A stretch of 64,000 nt of DNA, from the NCBI GenBank assembly GCA_019356535.1, contig CP037918.1, positions 434,001 through 498,000 of the forward strand, in the 5' to 3' direction. The translations under genes were made by a program, and so were the position numbers. This document shows, one piece after another, positions 8,829 through 21,834 of the stretch (positions are counted from its first letter, which is position 1; each line of letters begins with the position of its first letter). The notes under the pieces were generated by a model, which saw nothing but the letters and a program-made list of their open reading frames with translations, did no database searches and was not told the DNA's origin. The DNA comes from Chromatiaceae bacterium. GTDB taxonomy: Bacteria > Pseudomonadota > Gammaproteobacteria > Chromatiales > Chromatiaceae.

Positions 8829-8869
8829 GCCCCCCTTCCGACCTGTCCCGCGAGCGGGGGAAGGGGGGC
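8829..8869. terminator. Strong hairpin between convergent genes
   Basis: GCCCCCCTTCC at 8829-8839 pairs perfectly with GGAAGGGGGGC at 8859-8869, an 11-base GC-rich stem with a 19-base loop. It sits one base after the endonuclease stop and 15 bases before the SCP2 gene end, so it could stop transcription from both sides. There is no U-tract, so intrinsic termination is not certain. Confidence 0.5.
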
Positions 8870-8884
8870 GGCGGTCTGCGGGGC

Positions 8885-9289
8885 TTAGTCGGTCTCGACC
8901 TTGCCCATCAGGGCGAAACTCTTGACGAAGGGGCCGGCCATGCGTGGGTCCTTGATCATGCTTTTGAAATCGCCTTTGAGGAACTTCAGCTTGCCCATGG
9001 CGAAGGCGGTGCCCAGGCCGGTCATGCCGACGCCGTCGCGGGCCCACTTCTTCCAGTCCTCGGGTTTGGCGCGCATGTCCCAGTCGGGGTCGCTGCCGTC
9101 GTAGCTGCCGGCCTCGACACACTCGCCGTTGACCACCTTGAAGATGCCACGCGGTTGGTCCTCGTCCTTGAAGCCGCAGGCGATGACTGAGCTGAAGCCG
9201 ATCTCGGCGAGCTTGTCCCTCACTTCCGGTTCGGCGTTCCAGGCGTCCTTGAGCGCCTTCATCCATTCGTCAGAGAAGAGTTCTGCCAT
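8885..9289 (-). CDS. SCP2 sterol-binding domain family protein
   Basis: A 134-residue single-domain protein that reads as the SCP2/sterol carrier fold: LFSDEWMKALKDAWNAEP at the start, a central DPDWDMRAKPEDWKKW, and the C-terminal KLKFLKGDFKSMIKDPR. Bacterial stand-alone SCP2 proteins bind lipids or fatty acyl chains, and precise roles are mostly unknown. An AGGAGG sequence lies just upstream of the ATG (complement of tcctcct near 9298-9304). It is a single gene, convergent with the endonuclease gene and divergent from metH. There is no sign of an enzyme fusion. Confidence 0.8.
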   Translation of the reverse strand: MAELFSDEWMKALKDAWNAEPEVRDKLAEIGFSSVIACGFKDEDQPRGIFKVVNGECVEAGSYDGSDPDWDMRAKPEDWKKWARDGVGMTGLGTAFAMGKLKFLKGDFKSMIKDPRMAGPFVKSFALMGKVETD

Positions 9290-9430
9290 TTTTCTATCCT
9301 CCTCGATGTCGTGGATGCCCTGGGGGCATCGGTGCTGCCGGTCCAGTGGTCAGCGGGTGCCGTCTGCTGCCGGCCGGGCTATTCAAGCACAAAGCGACAT
9401 GCACCTCCCATAGGCTTGGTTGACGGGGTT

Positions 9431-9461
9431 TTGCGGTGCTCGGATTCACGGCCTGTATAAT
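9431..9461 (+). promoter_or_regulatory. Probable sigma-70 promoter of metH
   Basis: A perfect TATAAT -10 lies at 9456-9461, with TTGCGG at 9431-9436 as a weak -35 at a long 19-base spacing. The start of transcription would fall near 9468, about 24 bases before the metH ATG. That leaves no room for a cobalamin or SAM riboswitch in the leader. Confidence 0.5.
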
Positions 9462-9491
9462 GGAATGTTTCGATTCCGCAGCCCCAGCATC

Positions 9492-13178
<3,687 letters not shown>

Positions 13179-13426
13179 GGAGCCGGCGTTGGGCGTTTTC
13201 ATGCATGGCGAGGCGATGATCTACCTGCCAGGACTGGCCTCCTTGCTGGCCGATATCGCGCTCTGACGCGTGACGAGGGAACGGCTGGTTGGGGCGGCAA
13301 CATTGCTGATCATGTTGCTTTCATGGTCAATGTGAGCCTGTCGAATCGGAATGCGTCGGTGGCCGTCCTGCCGCCACAGGCAAAGCGTTGCGTCAGCGGT
13401 CGGTCGAACAGGGATTGCGCGGTTGA

Positions 13427-15262
13427 TCAGCCCTCGGCGCGGGCGGTGTCGTGGGTCGCTGCTTTCCAGCACGCTACCCGGTTGCGGCCTGCAGCCTTGG
13501 CCTGGTAGAGCGCCTGATCGGCGCGGCTGAGCAGTTGGGTGAGGGTGGCCGGGTGGTCGTCCGGAAGGGCCACGCCGATGCTCACCGTGGGTCGGTAGAT
13601 ATCGCCACCATCCAGTGGTACCCGCAGTTGCTCCACGGCCTGACGCAGACGTTCGGCCAGTTCCAGTGCATCGTCTGCCTGGCGACAGTGCATCAGTATG
13701 GCGAATTCCTCGCCGCCCAGGCGACCCAGCAGGTCGTCGCTGCGCAGTTCTTCGTGGATGCGCCGGCTGACCTGGCGCAGCACCTCGTCTCCGGAGAGAT
13801 GCCCGAAGCGGTCGTTGACCTGCTTGAAGTGGTCCAGGTCGAGGAGCAACAGGGCACTGTGGGTGGGAGCCTCGGCCAGCTTGCGTTGGGCGCGCTCGAA
13901 CAGGGCGCGGCGGGTGAGCATGCTGGTCAGCTCATCGGTGGATGCCATGTGTTCCAGCGCATCCTCCTCACGTTTGCGTTCACTGATGTCCTGTAACACG
14001 GTGAGCACGTAGTCATTATCGTCGGGCATCAAGGCGGCGGTCACCAGCACCCAGCGCTTTCGGCCCTCGGTAGTGTTCATGCAGACCTCGTACTGGCGTG
14101 CCACGCCGTCGCTGCGCAGGCGTTCGATCAGCTGTGTTCGATCCTTCGGGTCGCAGTAGTAGTCGATAGTGCGGGTGCCGATCAGGCGATCGGGCGTCAT
14201 GCCGAACAGTTCTGCCGCCGCTTCGTTCACCTGTTCCACGTAGCCGTCGCTGGCGCGGCTCATGATCATGGGTGCTGGCAGGGCTTCGATGATGCGCTCC
14301 AGGCGTGCGTGGTTTTCGGTCAGCTTGCGTGTACGGTCGCGCACCTGGCGTTCCAGCTCTCGGGCGAGTTCGTGCAGCGATTCATTGGCGTGGCGTCTTT
14401 CCTGGTCCAGGGTGGTGATCAACAGTACCAGTGCACCGAGCAGGCTGATGTGCAATTGCAAGATGGTGATTGCCAGCCCCTTGTCGATCGAGGCCAGGGG
14501 GCCCGTACCTGAGAGGGTGCCAGTCACCATGATGACGAAGGTCAGGGCCAGCAGGGTGTAAGCGTCGCGCGGGTGCAGGCGTAGCGACGCCCAGGCCAGT
14601 GGCAAGAGGATGATGGGCAGGGCCCCGGTGGTGATGGGCTGCTGCAGGTCACCGACAGGTGCCAGGTAGAGCCAGGCGGCCGGGGCGAACAGTAGAGCAG
14701 CGGTGATCACCAGTTCGATGGGCGACTTGGGTGGATGCCGCCAGGGTGGTGCCTGGAGCCACAGCAGCAGGGCGGGTGCCAGCAACAGTGCGCTGGCGGC
14801 ATCGCCCACGGCCCAGTTGATCCAGGTGGCGGAGAACTGCTCCGGCGAAGACCCTTCGAGGTTGTGTATTCCGGTGGCGCCGAAGAAACCGCTGAGTACT
14901 CCGTTGAGCAGGCCGAATAGCAGGAAGAAGGCCGTCACGTTGCGCACCCGGTCGAACACCCTGTCGGGATTGGGCTCGATCCGGCGGAAGGCTCCCCAGG
15001 CCAGGAGGGGCGATAGGATATTGCCCAGGGTGACCCAGAGTGCCCCCGGGGTGCTCCAGTCCAGCAGCAGGTCGTTGGCGGCCCAGGAGCCGAGCGCGAT
15101 GCCGGGTACCCAGCGCCAGCCGCCACGCAGCACGGCGACCACGGCCAGAGCGGTGGAAGGCCAGATGGGGGCAGGCTGGGTGAATGCCTGGGACACCAGC
15201 CAGGCCAGGCCGGTGTAGGCCAGCGTTATCAGCAGGTTGGTGCCAAGGGAGCGGTGGATCAT
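13427..15262 (-). CDS. Diguanylate cyclase with MASE1 sensor and PAS domain
   Basis: About 611 residues from the chosen start MIHRSLGTNLL. An N-terminal MASE1-type membrane sensor of about eight segments spans roughly residues 10-290. A short coiled region (QERRHANESLHELARELERQ) follows, then a PAS domain (LERIIEALPAPMIMSRASDG to the ISERKREEDALEHMAS linker) and a GGDEF domain. The active-site motif is GGEEF, so synthesis of cyclic di-GMP is expected. RSDD lies exactly five residues before it and fits the RxxD inhibitory site, indicating product feedback. The frame could extend to 15397, but that part lacks membrane character. The gene is monocistronic, with a 276-base gap upstream in which I see no gene. 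Confidence 0.88.
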   Translation of the reverse strand: MIHRSLGTNLLITLAYTGLAWLVSQAFTQPAPIWPSTALAVVAVLRGGWRWVPGIALGSWAANDLLLDWSTPGALWVTLGNILSPLLAWGAFRRIEPNPDRVFDRVRNVTAFFLLFGLLNGVLSGFFGATGIHNLEGSSPEQFSATWINWAVGDAASALLLAPALLLWLQAPPWRHPPKSPIELVITAALLFAPAAWLYLAPVGDLQQPITTGALPIILLPLAWASLRLHPRDAYTLLALTFVIMVTGTLSGTGPLASIDKGLAITILQLHISLLGALVLLITTLDQERRHANESLHELARELERQVRDRTRKLTENHARLERIIEALPAPMIMSRASDGYVEQVNEAAAELFGMTPDRLIGTRTIDYYCDPKDRTQLIERLRSDGVARQYEVCMNTTEGRKRWVLVTAALMPDDNDYVLTVLQDISERKREEDALEHMASTDELTSMLTRRALFERAQRKLAEAPTHSALLLLDLDHFKQVNDRFGHLSGDEVLRQVSRRIHEELRSDDLLGRLGGEEFAILMHCRQADDALELAERLRQAVEQLRVPLDGGDIYRPTVSIGVALPDDHPATLTQLLSRADQALYQAKAAGRNRVACWKAATHDTARAEG

Positions 15263-15538
15263 TGCGGTCGTGCTCGGCAGCCTGATACGGGCCAGCGCGA
15301 GACCGTGCCAGTCGGTTCGGGTTTTAGGGTAATCAACGGCACGTCCCTGGTCCCTGTCCTGTTCGAGGGCGTGGAGCGGGGACAGTGCCCGTTCCACCGG
15401 TTTGTCCGCCAGCGTAGGCGGGGCATGCTCTCAGTACGCAATATAGATTGTCCGCGGCTTTTTGCCATACGTAGAGCACCCAAAAGAACAGCGGCTGCCA
15501 TCGCTGAATCTTGAGGCTGGGAGCCCTGTTCCCATCCC

Positions 15539-18034
15539 TCAACCCCGAGGGCGTCGTCCCGGCCGGCAGGGGGTGGCGTTCAGTGGGTCTTCGGGCCAGT
15601 GGTGTTTGGGATAGCGGCCTCGCATCTCCTTGCGTACCTCGGTATAGGCATTGGCCCAGAAGTGCGCCAGGTCGCGGGTTACCTGCAGGGGGCGGCCGGC
15701 GGGCGAGAGCAGGTGCACCACCAGGGGAATGCGTCCTTCGGCAAGGCGCGGGGTCTCGCGCTCGCCGTAGAGTTCCTGCAGGGGCACGCGCAGCACGGGG
15801 TCGCCGTCCTCGGGATAGTCGATGGGGCGATGACTGCCGGCGGGCGTCTGGTAATACTCGGGCAGCAGGGCATCGAGCTGCCGGTTTCGCTCCCAGCCCA
15901 GCCACTGGCGCAGCGCCTCGGCCACGTCCACCCGGCGCAGCGCGCGCAGGCTGGTGATGCCGTCCAGCCAAGGGGCGAGCCAGTCTTCGAGTCGCTCCAG
16001 TAGAGCGGGGTTAGCGCAGTCCGGCCACTCTTCCCCAAGATGCCGGCGCAGCAGGGCGATACGTCCTTGCAGGTGGCGCAGCGCGGTGGCTTGGTCGAAC
16101 AGATCCAGTCCACGCTTCCGCACCTGCTCGAGCAGCAGGGGGATGGGGTCGTCGTCGGCCGCGAGCGGCACCGCCTGCTCGCGCAGCGACAGCGGACCAA
16201 GGCGCTGGCAGAGGCGTGCGCTCACGGCCTCGCGCTGCGGGTCCCAGCGCAGCTCGCGGACCGTTTCCAGCCAACCGGCGAAGTGCCGTGCCAGTTCGTC
16301 TTCTTGCAGGGCGGCGGCCAGCCAGATGCGCGCCTCGCGCCGGCCGGCATCGAGCGCAGCAACGGCCAGCAGGCGCTCGCCGCGCAGGCTGTCGTGTTCG
16401 GGCAGCACGGCGCCGCACCCGTTGCGCAGGCGAAAGCGCGTGCCGCCGTCTTCGCGCACCAGGGCGATACGCTCAGGAAAGGCGCTGGCCAGCAAGGGGC
16501 CTGGGCTGTGCAGGGTGCCGGCCGCGCTGCCATCGAGCAGGCGCGCCAGTTGCCGGCTGGCCTGCTCGATGCGTGCCAGCGCGCCGGGGGTACAGTCACC
16601 CGCAGCATGGTGTTCGCGCCACGCGGCCAGTTGTTGCAGGCGCGGAACCAGGTCGCAGGGCGGGGGCTCGCCGTGGCGGCCGCGCAGCGGGTCGCGCTCG
16701 CTCAACAGGGCAGCTAGATCGCAGGCTGTCTGGCGTGCCTCGGGGGTGGCGGACAGCAGCATGCGTGCCAGGCGAGGATGCAGGGGCAGGCGCAGCATGG
16801 CCTGGCCGGTTGTGGTGATGCGGCCACTGTCGTCCAGTGCGCCGAGTTGTTGCAACAGTTCGCGCGCCTGTGCCCAGTGTGCCGCCGGCGGTGGGGTCAC
16901 CCATTGCAGTGCGTCGGGTGAATGCACGCCCCAGCCGGCCAGCTCCAGTACCAGCGGTGCCAGGTCGGCCTCGAGGATCTCGGGTGGGGAGGCCTCTTCG
17001 AGCCTGGCCTGCCGCGTCTCGGTCCAGGCACGATAGCCGTCGCCCGGGGTCTGGCGTCCGGCGCGCCCGGTGCGTTGCAGGGCCGAGGCCTGCGAGATCC
17101 GACGGGTCTCCAGCCGGTTCAAGCCGCTGTTGGGGTCGAAGGCGGGCTTGCGTGTCAGTCCCGAGTCGATCACCACGCGAATGCCGTCGATGGTGAGGCT
17201 GGTCTCGGCGATATCGGTGGCCAGTATCACCCGTCGGCCCTTGCCTTCCCCACGGATGATGGCGTCCTGCTCGGCGGGGGGCACCTCGCCGTGCAGGGCC
17301 TGCACGCGCACCCCCTGTGCCTCCAGGTCGGCCAGCGCCTCGGACAGGCGGCGGATCTCGCCCTTGCCCGGCAGGAATACCAGCAGGTCGCCGGGATGTC
17401 GGCCCAGTGCCTCGCGTACCAGCCGTTCCAGCACCCGGGGCAGCTCGTGCGCATCGGGATCACGCGGCAGATGATGCACGGTCACCGGGTATGCACGGCC
17501 TTCGGTCTGCATCCACGCTGCGCCCATCTGCTCAGCGAGTGTCGCGCCGTCGAGCGAGGCGGACATCAGCAGCAGGCGCAGGTCTTCGCGCAGCCCATCG
17601 GCCACGTCGCGACACAGGGCCAGCGACAGGTCGGCGTGCAGGCTGCGTTCGTGAAACTCGTCGAAGATCACCAGGCCCACGCCGGACAGCTCGGGATCAG
17701 CCTGCAGGCGGCGCAGTAGCAGGCCTTCGGTGAGCACCTCGATGCGAGTGTGTGGGCCGATGCGTCGGTCGAAGCGCACCTGGTAGCCCACCGTCTCGCC
17801 GATCTTCTCGCCGAGGAGTGTCGCCATGCGGTGTGCGGCCATACGCGCCGCCGGGCGGCGCGGCTCGAGCATCAGGATGCGCTGATCCGCCAGCCAAGGG
17901 GCATCCAGCAGCGCCAGTGGCACCAGGGTGGTCTTGCCTGAACCCGGAGGTGCGCCGAGCACCAGGTGCCCTGCGGCCAGGTGCTTGGCGATCTCGGGCA
18001 GGGCCGGGGTGATGGGGAGGTCGGGCAGGGACAT
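15539..18034 (-). CDS. hrpB: ATP-dependent helicase HrpB
   Basis: An 831-residue DEAH-family helicase of typical HrpB length. Motif I is GAPPGSGKTT, motif II DEFHER (the HrpB variant of DEAH), motif III MSASL, motif V ATDIAETSLTIDG and motif VI QRTGRAGR. These are followed by the helicase-associated and HrpB C-terminal domains (EEWPDCANPALLERLEDWLAP region). Its role is not well defined; it is thought to act on RNA or DNA structures. It lies 43 bases downstream of the TPR lipoprotein gene on the same strand and so could be read through from that operon. HrpB is widespread and usually not linked to such genes. Confidence 0.95.
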   Translation of the reverse strand: MSLPDLPITPALPEIAKHLAAGHLVLGAPPGSGKTTLVPLALLDAPWLADQRILMLEPRRPAARMAAHRMATLLGEKIGETVGYQVRFDRRIGPHTRIEVLTEGLLLRRLQADPELSGVGLVIFDEFHERSLHADLSLALCRDVADGLREDLRLLLMSASLDGATLAEQMGAAWMQTEGRAYPVTVHHLPRDPDAHELPRVLERLVREALGRHPGDLLVFLPGKGEIRRLSEALADLEAQGVRVQALHGEVPPAEQDAIIRGEGKGRRVILATDIAETSLTIDGIRVVIDSGLTRKPAFDPNSGLNRLETRRISQASALQRTGRAGRQTPGDGYRAWTETRQARLEEASPPEILEADLAPLVLELAGWGVHSPDALQWVTPPPAAHWAQARELLQQLGALDDSGRITTTGQAMLRLPLHPRLARMLLSATPEARQTACDLAALLSERDPLRGRHGEPPPCDLVPRLQQLAAWREHHAAGDCTPGALARIEQASRQLARLLDGSAAGTLHSPGPLLASAFPERIALVREDGGTRFRLRNGCGAVLPEHDSLRGERLLAVAALDAGRREARIWLAAALQEDELARHFAGWLETVRELRWDPQREAVSARLCQRLGPLSLREQAVPLAADDDPIPLLLEQVRKRGLDLFDQATALRHLQGRIALLRRHLGEEWPDCANPALLERLEDWLAPWLDGITSLRALRRVDVAEALRQWLGWERNRQLDALLPEYYQTPAGSHRPIDYPEDGDPVLRVPLQELYGERETPRLAEGRIPLVVHLLSPAGRPLQVTRDLAHFWANAYTEVRKEMRGRYPKHHWPEDPLNATPCRPGRRPRG

Positions 18035-18076
18035 GTGCGGATGATTGGGAGACGGGGACGACCTGGCCAGTCCCGG

Positions 18077-19093
18077 TCAGCGTCTGTCCGATTGCATGCG
18101 TTGCTGTTCTTCGAGCAGGGGTTGTACTTCGGCCAGTCCCCGGGTGGCGAGCAACTGGCCGGGTTCGGTGGCAAGCGCCTGTTCGAAGGCACGGGCGGCA
18201 TCCTCGAAGCGGCCCTGGTAGAGCCAGATATAGCCCAGGTTGGCCAGGTAGAGGGGATCCTTGTCGCTGACATTGACCAGATCGAGATAGATACGCTCGC
18301 TCAGCTCGAGGTCGTTGCGCGCGAGCAGCAGGCGATTGAGGGTGACCACCAGCTCGGGGTCATGGCGGCTGGCACGTAGACCGGCGATGGCCTGTTGCAG
18401 GGCGCCCTCGGCATCGCCACGGCGTTCGGCAACGGCACTCAGGCCGGCATAACAGAGGTGGCAGCGGGCATCGTGCTCCAGACCACGCGCGAAGGCGCGC
18501 TCGGCGGCCTTCAGGTCACCACGCGCCAGTGCCACCCAGCCACGGCCGACCCAGGGCAGGGTATTCCAGGTCTGCATGACGCCAGTGGCGATGGAGATGT
18601 ACTCGGCGTCCTCGAAGTACAGGGCCTCCTCGGTCTTGTCGAACCAGTCGGCGGCCTGTTCCAGCTCGCCACGATAGAAGGCCTGCCAGCCGCGTGCAGC
18701 GAACAGCATGGGACGTTGGTGCTGGCCCATCCAGCGCTCGGCGCGATCCAGCAGCGGCGGCACTTTGTCGAGGCGGCCAAGTTTCATCATCACCCAGGCC
18801 TCGCCCAGCCAGGGATGGAAACGCGAGGGCCGATCTTTTTGCATGGCGCGGAACTCGCGCAGTGCCTCCTGGTAGTGCGCGAGTTGGAACCAGGACCAGG
18901 CGTGCAGCACGCGGTGCTGCCAGGGCGCATTGTTCGCGCTGGTCAGTTGCAAGGTGCGTACATAGTCCTTGGCGCCATAGGCCTCGAGGGCGGCGTTGCT
19001 GTCGCTCGGACGCTCGAGTGTGGTCTGGCAAGCCCCCAGCCACAGGGCCAGCAGGAAGAGGGGGAGGCGTAGTGGATGTCTCAAGGTATTCAT
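18077..19093 (-). CDS. TPR-repeat lipoprotein, last gene of the PqqD/ATP-grasp operon
   Basis: 338 residues with a lipoprotein signal (RLPLFLLALWLGAC, lipobox cysteine at about residue 22) and then helical repeats through the rest of the chain. These include HAWSWFQLAHYQEALREF, AWVMMKLGRLDKVPPLLDRA, GWVALARGDLKAAERAFARG and LGYIWLYQGRFEDAARAFEQ, clearly TPR in spacing. It would be anchored to the inner or outer membrane facing the periplasm and likely serves as a protein-binding scaffold. Its ATG overlaps the stop of the upstream TPR gene by four bases (ATGA), implying translational coupling. No enzymatic motif is visible. Its place in this operon suggests it assembles or presents the product of the upstream enzymes. 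Confidence 0.8.
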   Translation of the reverse strand: MNTLRHPLRLPLFLLALWLGACQTTLERPSDSNAALEAYGAKDYVRTLQLTSANNAPWQHRVLHAWSWFQLAHYQEALREFRAMQKDRPSRFHPWLGEAWVMMKLGRLDKVPPLLDRAERWMGQHQRPMLFAARGWQAFYRGELEQAADWFDKTEEALYFEDAEYISIATGVMQTWNTLPWVGRGWVALARGDLKAAERAFARGLEHDARCHLCYAGLSAVAERRGDAEGALQQAIAGLRASRHDPELVVTLNRLLLARNDLELSERIYLDLVNVSDKDPLYLANLGYIWLYQGRFEDAARAFEQALATEPGQLLATRGLAEVQPLLEEQQRMQSDRR

Positions 19094-19710
19094 TTGTTGT
19101 CCAGCTTCAGGTAACGGCGCGCCGCCTGATTTTCGGGGTCGAGAATGAATACCGAGCGATACAGCCGGGTCGCCTCGTCGGTTTGCCCTTGAAGGGCCCT
19201 CAATGAGGCCAGCTCGGCGAGAAAACGCACGTCCGCCGGATAGACCGCCAGCATGCGTTCGGCCACCGTGCGCGCGGCGTCGTATTTCTTCTGTCCCTTC
19301 AGCGCGGTGAGCAGGCGCAGGTTGCCGTAGTAGTTGTACAGGTCGGTGCGCAGCACCTGGGTTGCCATCTGTTCGGCGTGGCCATACTCATGTTGCGCCA
19401 GCAGTGGCAGCAGCAGGCCGAGGCGCGCCTCCAGCGAGGCGGGAATGGCCTTGATTGCCTGGCGATAGTGCTTGCGGGCATTGGCATGATGGCCGGCCAG
19501 ATAGTGTAGCCAGCCCAGGCGCAGGTTGACCGTGTAGCTCTCGGGGTAGCGTTCGAGCACGCCGGCCAGCGCCTTCATGGCGTCGTCGTATTTCTGTACC
19601 CGTTCGTAGGCCAGTGAGCGGTGGTAGGCGTCCGTGATCCAGGTGTCGTCCGATGCGGCCAGCGCCAGTGCCGAGCAGAGCAGCAGGATGGCGAGCAGTC
19701 CGTGTTTCAT
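19090..19710 (-). CDS. Periplasmic TPR-repeat protein
   Basis: 206 residues starting MKHGLLAILLLCSALALA, a classical signal peptide probably cleaved before SDDTW. Five or so TPR-like units follow: YHRSLAYERVQKYDDAMKAL, LGWLHYLAGHHANARKHYRQ, LLPLLAQHEYGHAEQMATQV, LTALKGQKKYDAARTVAERM and LASLRALQGQTDEATRLYRS. There is no lipobox, so the protein is predicted soluble in the periplasm. The longer open frame to 20022 is rejected because the extra residues lie within the UT/M23 gene. The gene overlaps that upstream gene and the downstream TPR lipoprotein gene by four bases each. It is probably a partner of the lipoprotein (inference). Confidence 0.8.
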   Translation of the reverse strand: MKHGLLAILLLCSALALAASDDTWITDAYHRSLAYERVQKYDDAMKALAGVLERYPESYTVNLRLGWLHYLAGHHANARKHYRQAIKAIPASLEARLGLLLPLLAQHEYGHAEQMATQVLRTDLYNYYGNLRLLTALKGQKKYDAARTVAERMLAVYPADVRFLAELASLRALQGQTDEATRLYRSVFILDPENQAARRYLKLDNK

Positions 19711-21824
19711 GGTGGTGTCTCCCGGGGAGCGGTGATGTCGGTATTCCTGTCTCCATGTATCGGCTGGAGAGGACGCATTTGCAGTATCTGTTCGGGGGTT
19801 TCGATGCGTTGCAGCAGGCCCTGTCCTTCGGCGAGCAGGATGTGGAAAGTCTCGCGTGCGCCCTGGCGGTCGTTGGTCTCGCCCGCGATCTCGCGGCGAC
19901 CGATGAAACGCGCCTGGTAATCGATGCGACCGAGGTTGGGGGCGAGCAGGCGCGCCAGATTGAGCAGGTGTCGTGAAGCGCGATTCTCGTGCACTGCCAT
20001 CGGCAGCACGTCCTCCCACCACAGGCCCTGCTGGTGGCTCAGGGGAAGTCGCGGCAGGTAACGGAACAGCGCCGCCAGCAGTGGGTCATGGCCCTCGAGT
20101 CGGTAGAAATAGAACTGGCCGTTGTCACGGTGAAAGAACAGTTGTGCCCTTCCGCTGTCGAGGCAGGTCTCGCCCGCCGCGTTCATGCGCACGTGTAGCT
20201 CGCGCGTCTCGCCGGTCTGGTTCTCCAGGCGCCAGCGGCTGTCGAGGACCAGCGCGGTGGCGCTCAGCAGGTGGTCGTCGGGGTGCAGTGGTGTCACCTG
20301 ATCGCTTTCCGTGGGTACCGCGGCGGGAATGAAACGTCCGTCTGATTTGCGGTAGTTCTGTACCAGGAAGGGCAGGGTTGCCTCACCCGGCATGGCGCCG
20401 ATCTGGATGTGCAGGTGGATGTGCGGTTGCGGCGAGTAGCCGGAATTGCCGCAGAGGCCAAGGCGAGTGCCGGGCTCCACCCAGTCGCCGGCCTTGACCT
20501 GGAGGCTGTTCTGGGCAAAGTGCGCGATGATCACATGCCAACCCGCGCCGGTGTCGATGCTCACCCAGTTGCCCCAGTTGTCGCGTTCGTTGAGCTTGCC
20601 TGGGGCGTTGTCGGGAACCCCGTCGTGGACCATGGCCACGCGCCCGCGCACCGGCGAGAGCACCGGCTTGTTCCAGGCGTGGTAGTCGGTCAGTGCCAGG
20701 CCATCACCGCGGAAGCTGCTGTTGTCGCGCAGCATGATGAAGTCCAGGGCGTGGGTCTGCAGGCCCTGGTGGGTCCAGCGTCCGTCGAAGCCCTGCCAGA
20801 CCGACCACTCGCCGCTGAAAGGCAGTACCACGCGCTTCGGCTCCAGTGGAAAGCGATGGCGCCGGTTGAGGTGGTCGTCGAGGGTGTCTTCGGGTGTGGC
20901 GCCGATACGGTCGGCCACCATGGGGAAACCGACCAGGATCAGCACGTACAGCAGGCTCAGGGTCACCAGATTGAACGGCAGGGTGAAGGCCGGCAGGCCG
21001 TACAGTGCCCAGAACAGCTTAACCGCACTCATCAAGAGGGCGGCGAGCATGACGCCGACCGCGGCGATCGCCAGGCTGCGCCGCGAGGGCACCAGGAAGA
21101 CACCGCCGAGCGCCATGGCGATGAGGATGAAGTTGAAGTTGTTCGGGTCCAGGTAAGCGGTATCGGGCGCGCCCTGCATCAGCACCACCAGGCCGGTGCC
21201 CACCAGGTAGCCGAGCACCGCCAGCAGGAACAGGATGCGCGAGTACAGCAGCAGCACCAGGGCGAAGACCAGGCCGGTGAGCGGATAGGGCAAGAACAGG
21301 ATGGCGCCCAGTGCACGCAGGAAGCCGTCGATGATTGTCGGCAGGTTCTGTGGCGCCCAGGTTGCGAGCAGCCCGGCATCTTCGCGCACCAGCAGGTTGC
21401 TGTAACCCAGCGAGGCCAGATAGACCACCATGCTGATGATCACGAAGGGCAGGCTGAGGATGGGCAGTTGCAGGAATTGACGGAACAGGCTGTTGAGCAT
21501 CAGGCTCAGGTTCAGGCTCATCACGCCCGCGGTGGCAGCGAGCAGCAGGCTCAGTGGCGTGATCTGGAACAGGCTGCCGATACCCAGCCCCGTGAGCAGG
21601 GCGTTGTAGGTAAAGAAGCCCGATTCGAGGAACGCCGCCCCCATGCCGATGAAATGCGCAAAGGCATAGGCGGCGGCGACCGAGACCAGCCCTGATGTGC
21701 CCACCGAGGGTACCGTGAAGGTGGCCGCCAGCATCAGTACCCCCGGCCAGGCGCGTTGCAGGAACAGGATCTCCGAATAACTGTCGGAGAGGCTGCGGAC
21801 GAGCGACAGGAGACGATCCGGCAT
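19707..21824 (-). CDS. Urea-transporter-like membrane domain fused to M23 peptidase domain
   Basis: 705 residues. Residues 15-300 form a polytopic membrane domain with the two-fold pseudo-repeat of urea transporters (UT): TYNALLTGLGIG (72-83) with LPILSLPF, then NNFNFILIAMALGG (228-241) with LPAFTLPFNLV (277-287). After a linker, residues about 335-490 form a LytM/M23-type domain with HALD (358-361), AHF at 434-436 and the HIHLH metal motif (468-472). A further 200 residues of unknown fold follow. UT proteins form passive urea or small-amide channels, and M23 enzymes cut peptidoglycan cross-links or other peptides. The first metal motif is one residue shorter than the usual HxxxD, so catalytic activity is uncertain. 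It sits mid-operon, ten bases after the decarboxylase. Confidence 0.85.
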   Translation of the reverse strand: MPDRLLSLVRSLSDSYSEILFLQRAWPGVLMLAATFTVPSVGTSGLVSVAAAYAFAHFIGMGAAFLESGFFTYNALLTGLGIGSLFQITPLSLLLAATAGVMSLNLSLMLNSLFRQFLQLPILSLPFVIISMVVYLASLGYSNLLVREDAGLLATWAPQNLPTIIDGFLRALGAILFLPYPLTGLVFALVLLLYSRILFLLAVLGYLVGTGLVVLMQGAPDTAYLDPNNFNFILIAMALGGVFLVPSRRSLAIAAVGVMLAALLMSAVKLFWALYGLPAFTLPFNLVTLSLLYVLILVGFPMVADRIGATPEDTLDDHLNRRHRFPLEPKRVVLPFSGEWSVWQGFDGRWTHQGLQTHALDFIMLRDNSSFRGDGLALTDYHAWNKPVLSPVRGRVAMVHDGVPDNAPGKLNERDNWGNWVSIDTGAGWHVIIAHFAQNSLQVKAGDWVEPGTRLGLCGNSGYSPQPHIHLHIQIGAMPGEATLPFLVQNYRKSDGRFIPAAVPTESDQVTPLHPDDHLLSATALVLDSRWRLENQTGETRELHVRMNAAGETCLDSGRAQLFFHRDNGQFYFYRLEGHDPLLAALFRYLPRLPLSHQQGLWWEDVLPMAVHENRASRHLLNLARLLAPNLGRIDYQARFIGRREIAGETNDRQGARETFHILLAEGQGLLQRIETPEQILQMRPLQPIHGDRNTDITAPRETPP

Positions 21825-21834
21825 TGCGCGGCGT

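Noticed and set aside
9290..9491. Cobalamin or SAM riboswitch before metH
   Set aside because: The TATAAT box puts the transcript start about 24 bases before the ATG, leaving no room. No B12-box-like sequence was seen.
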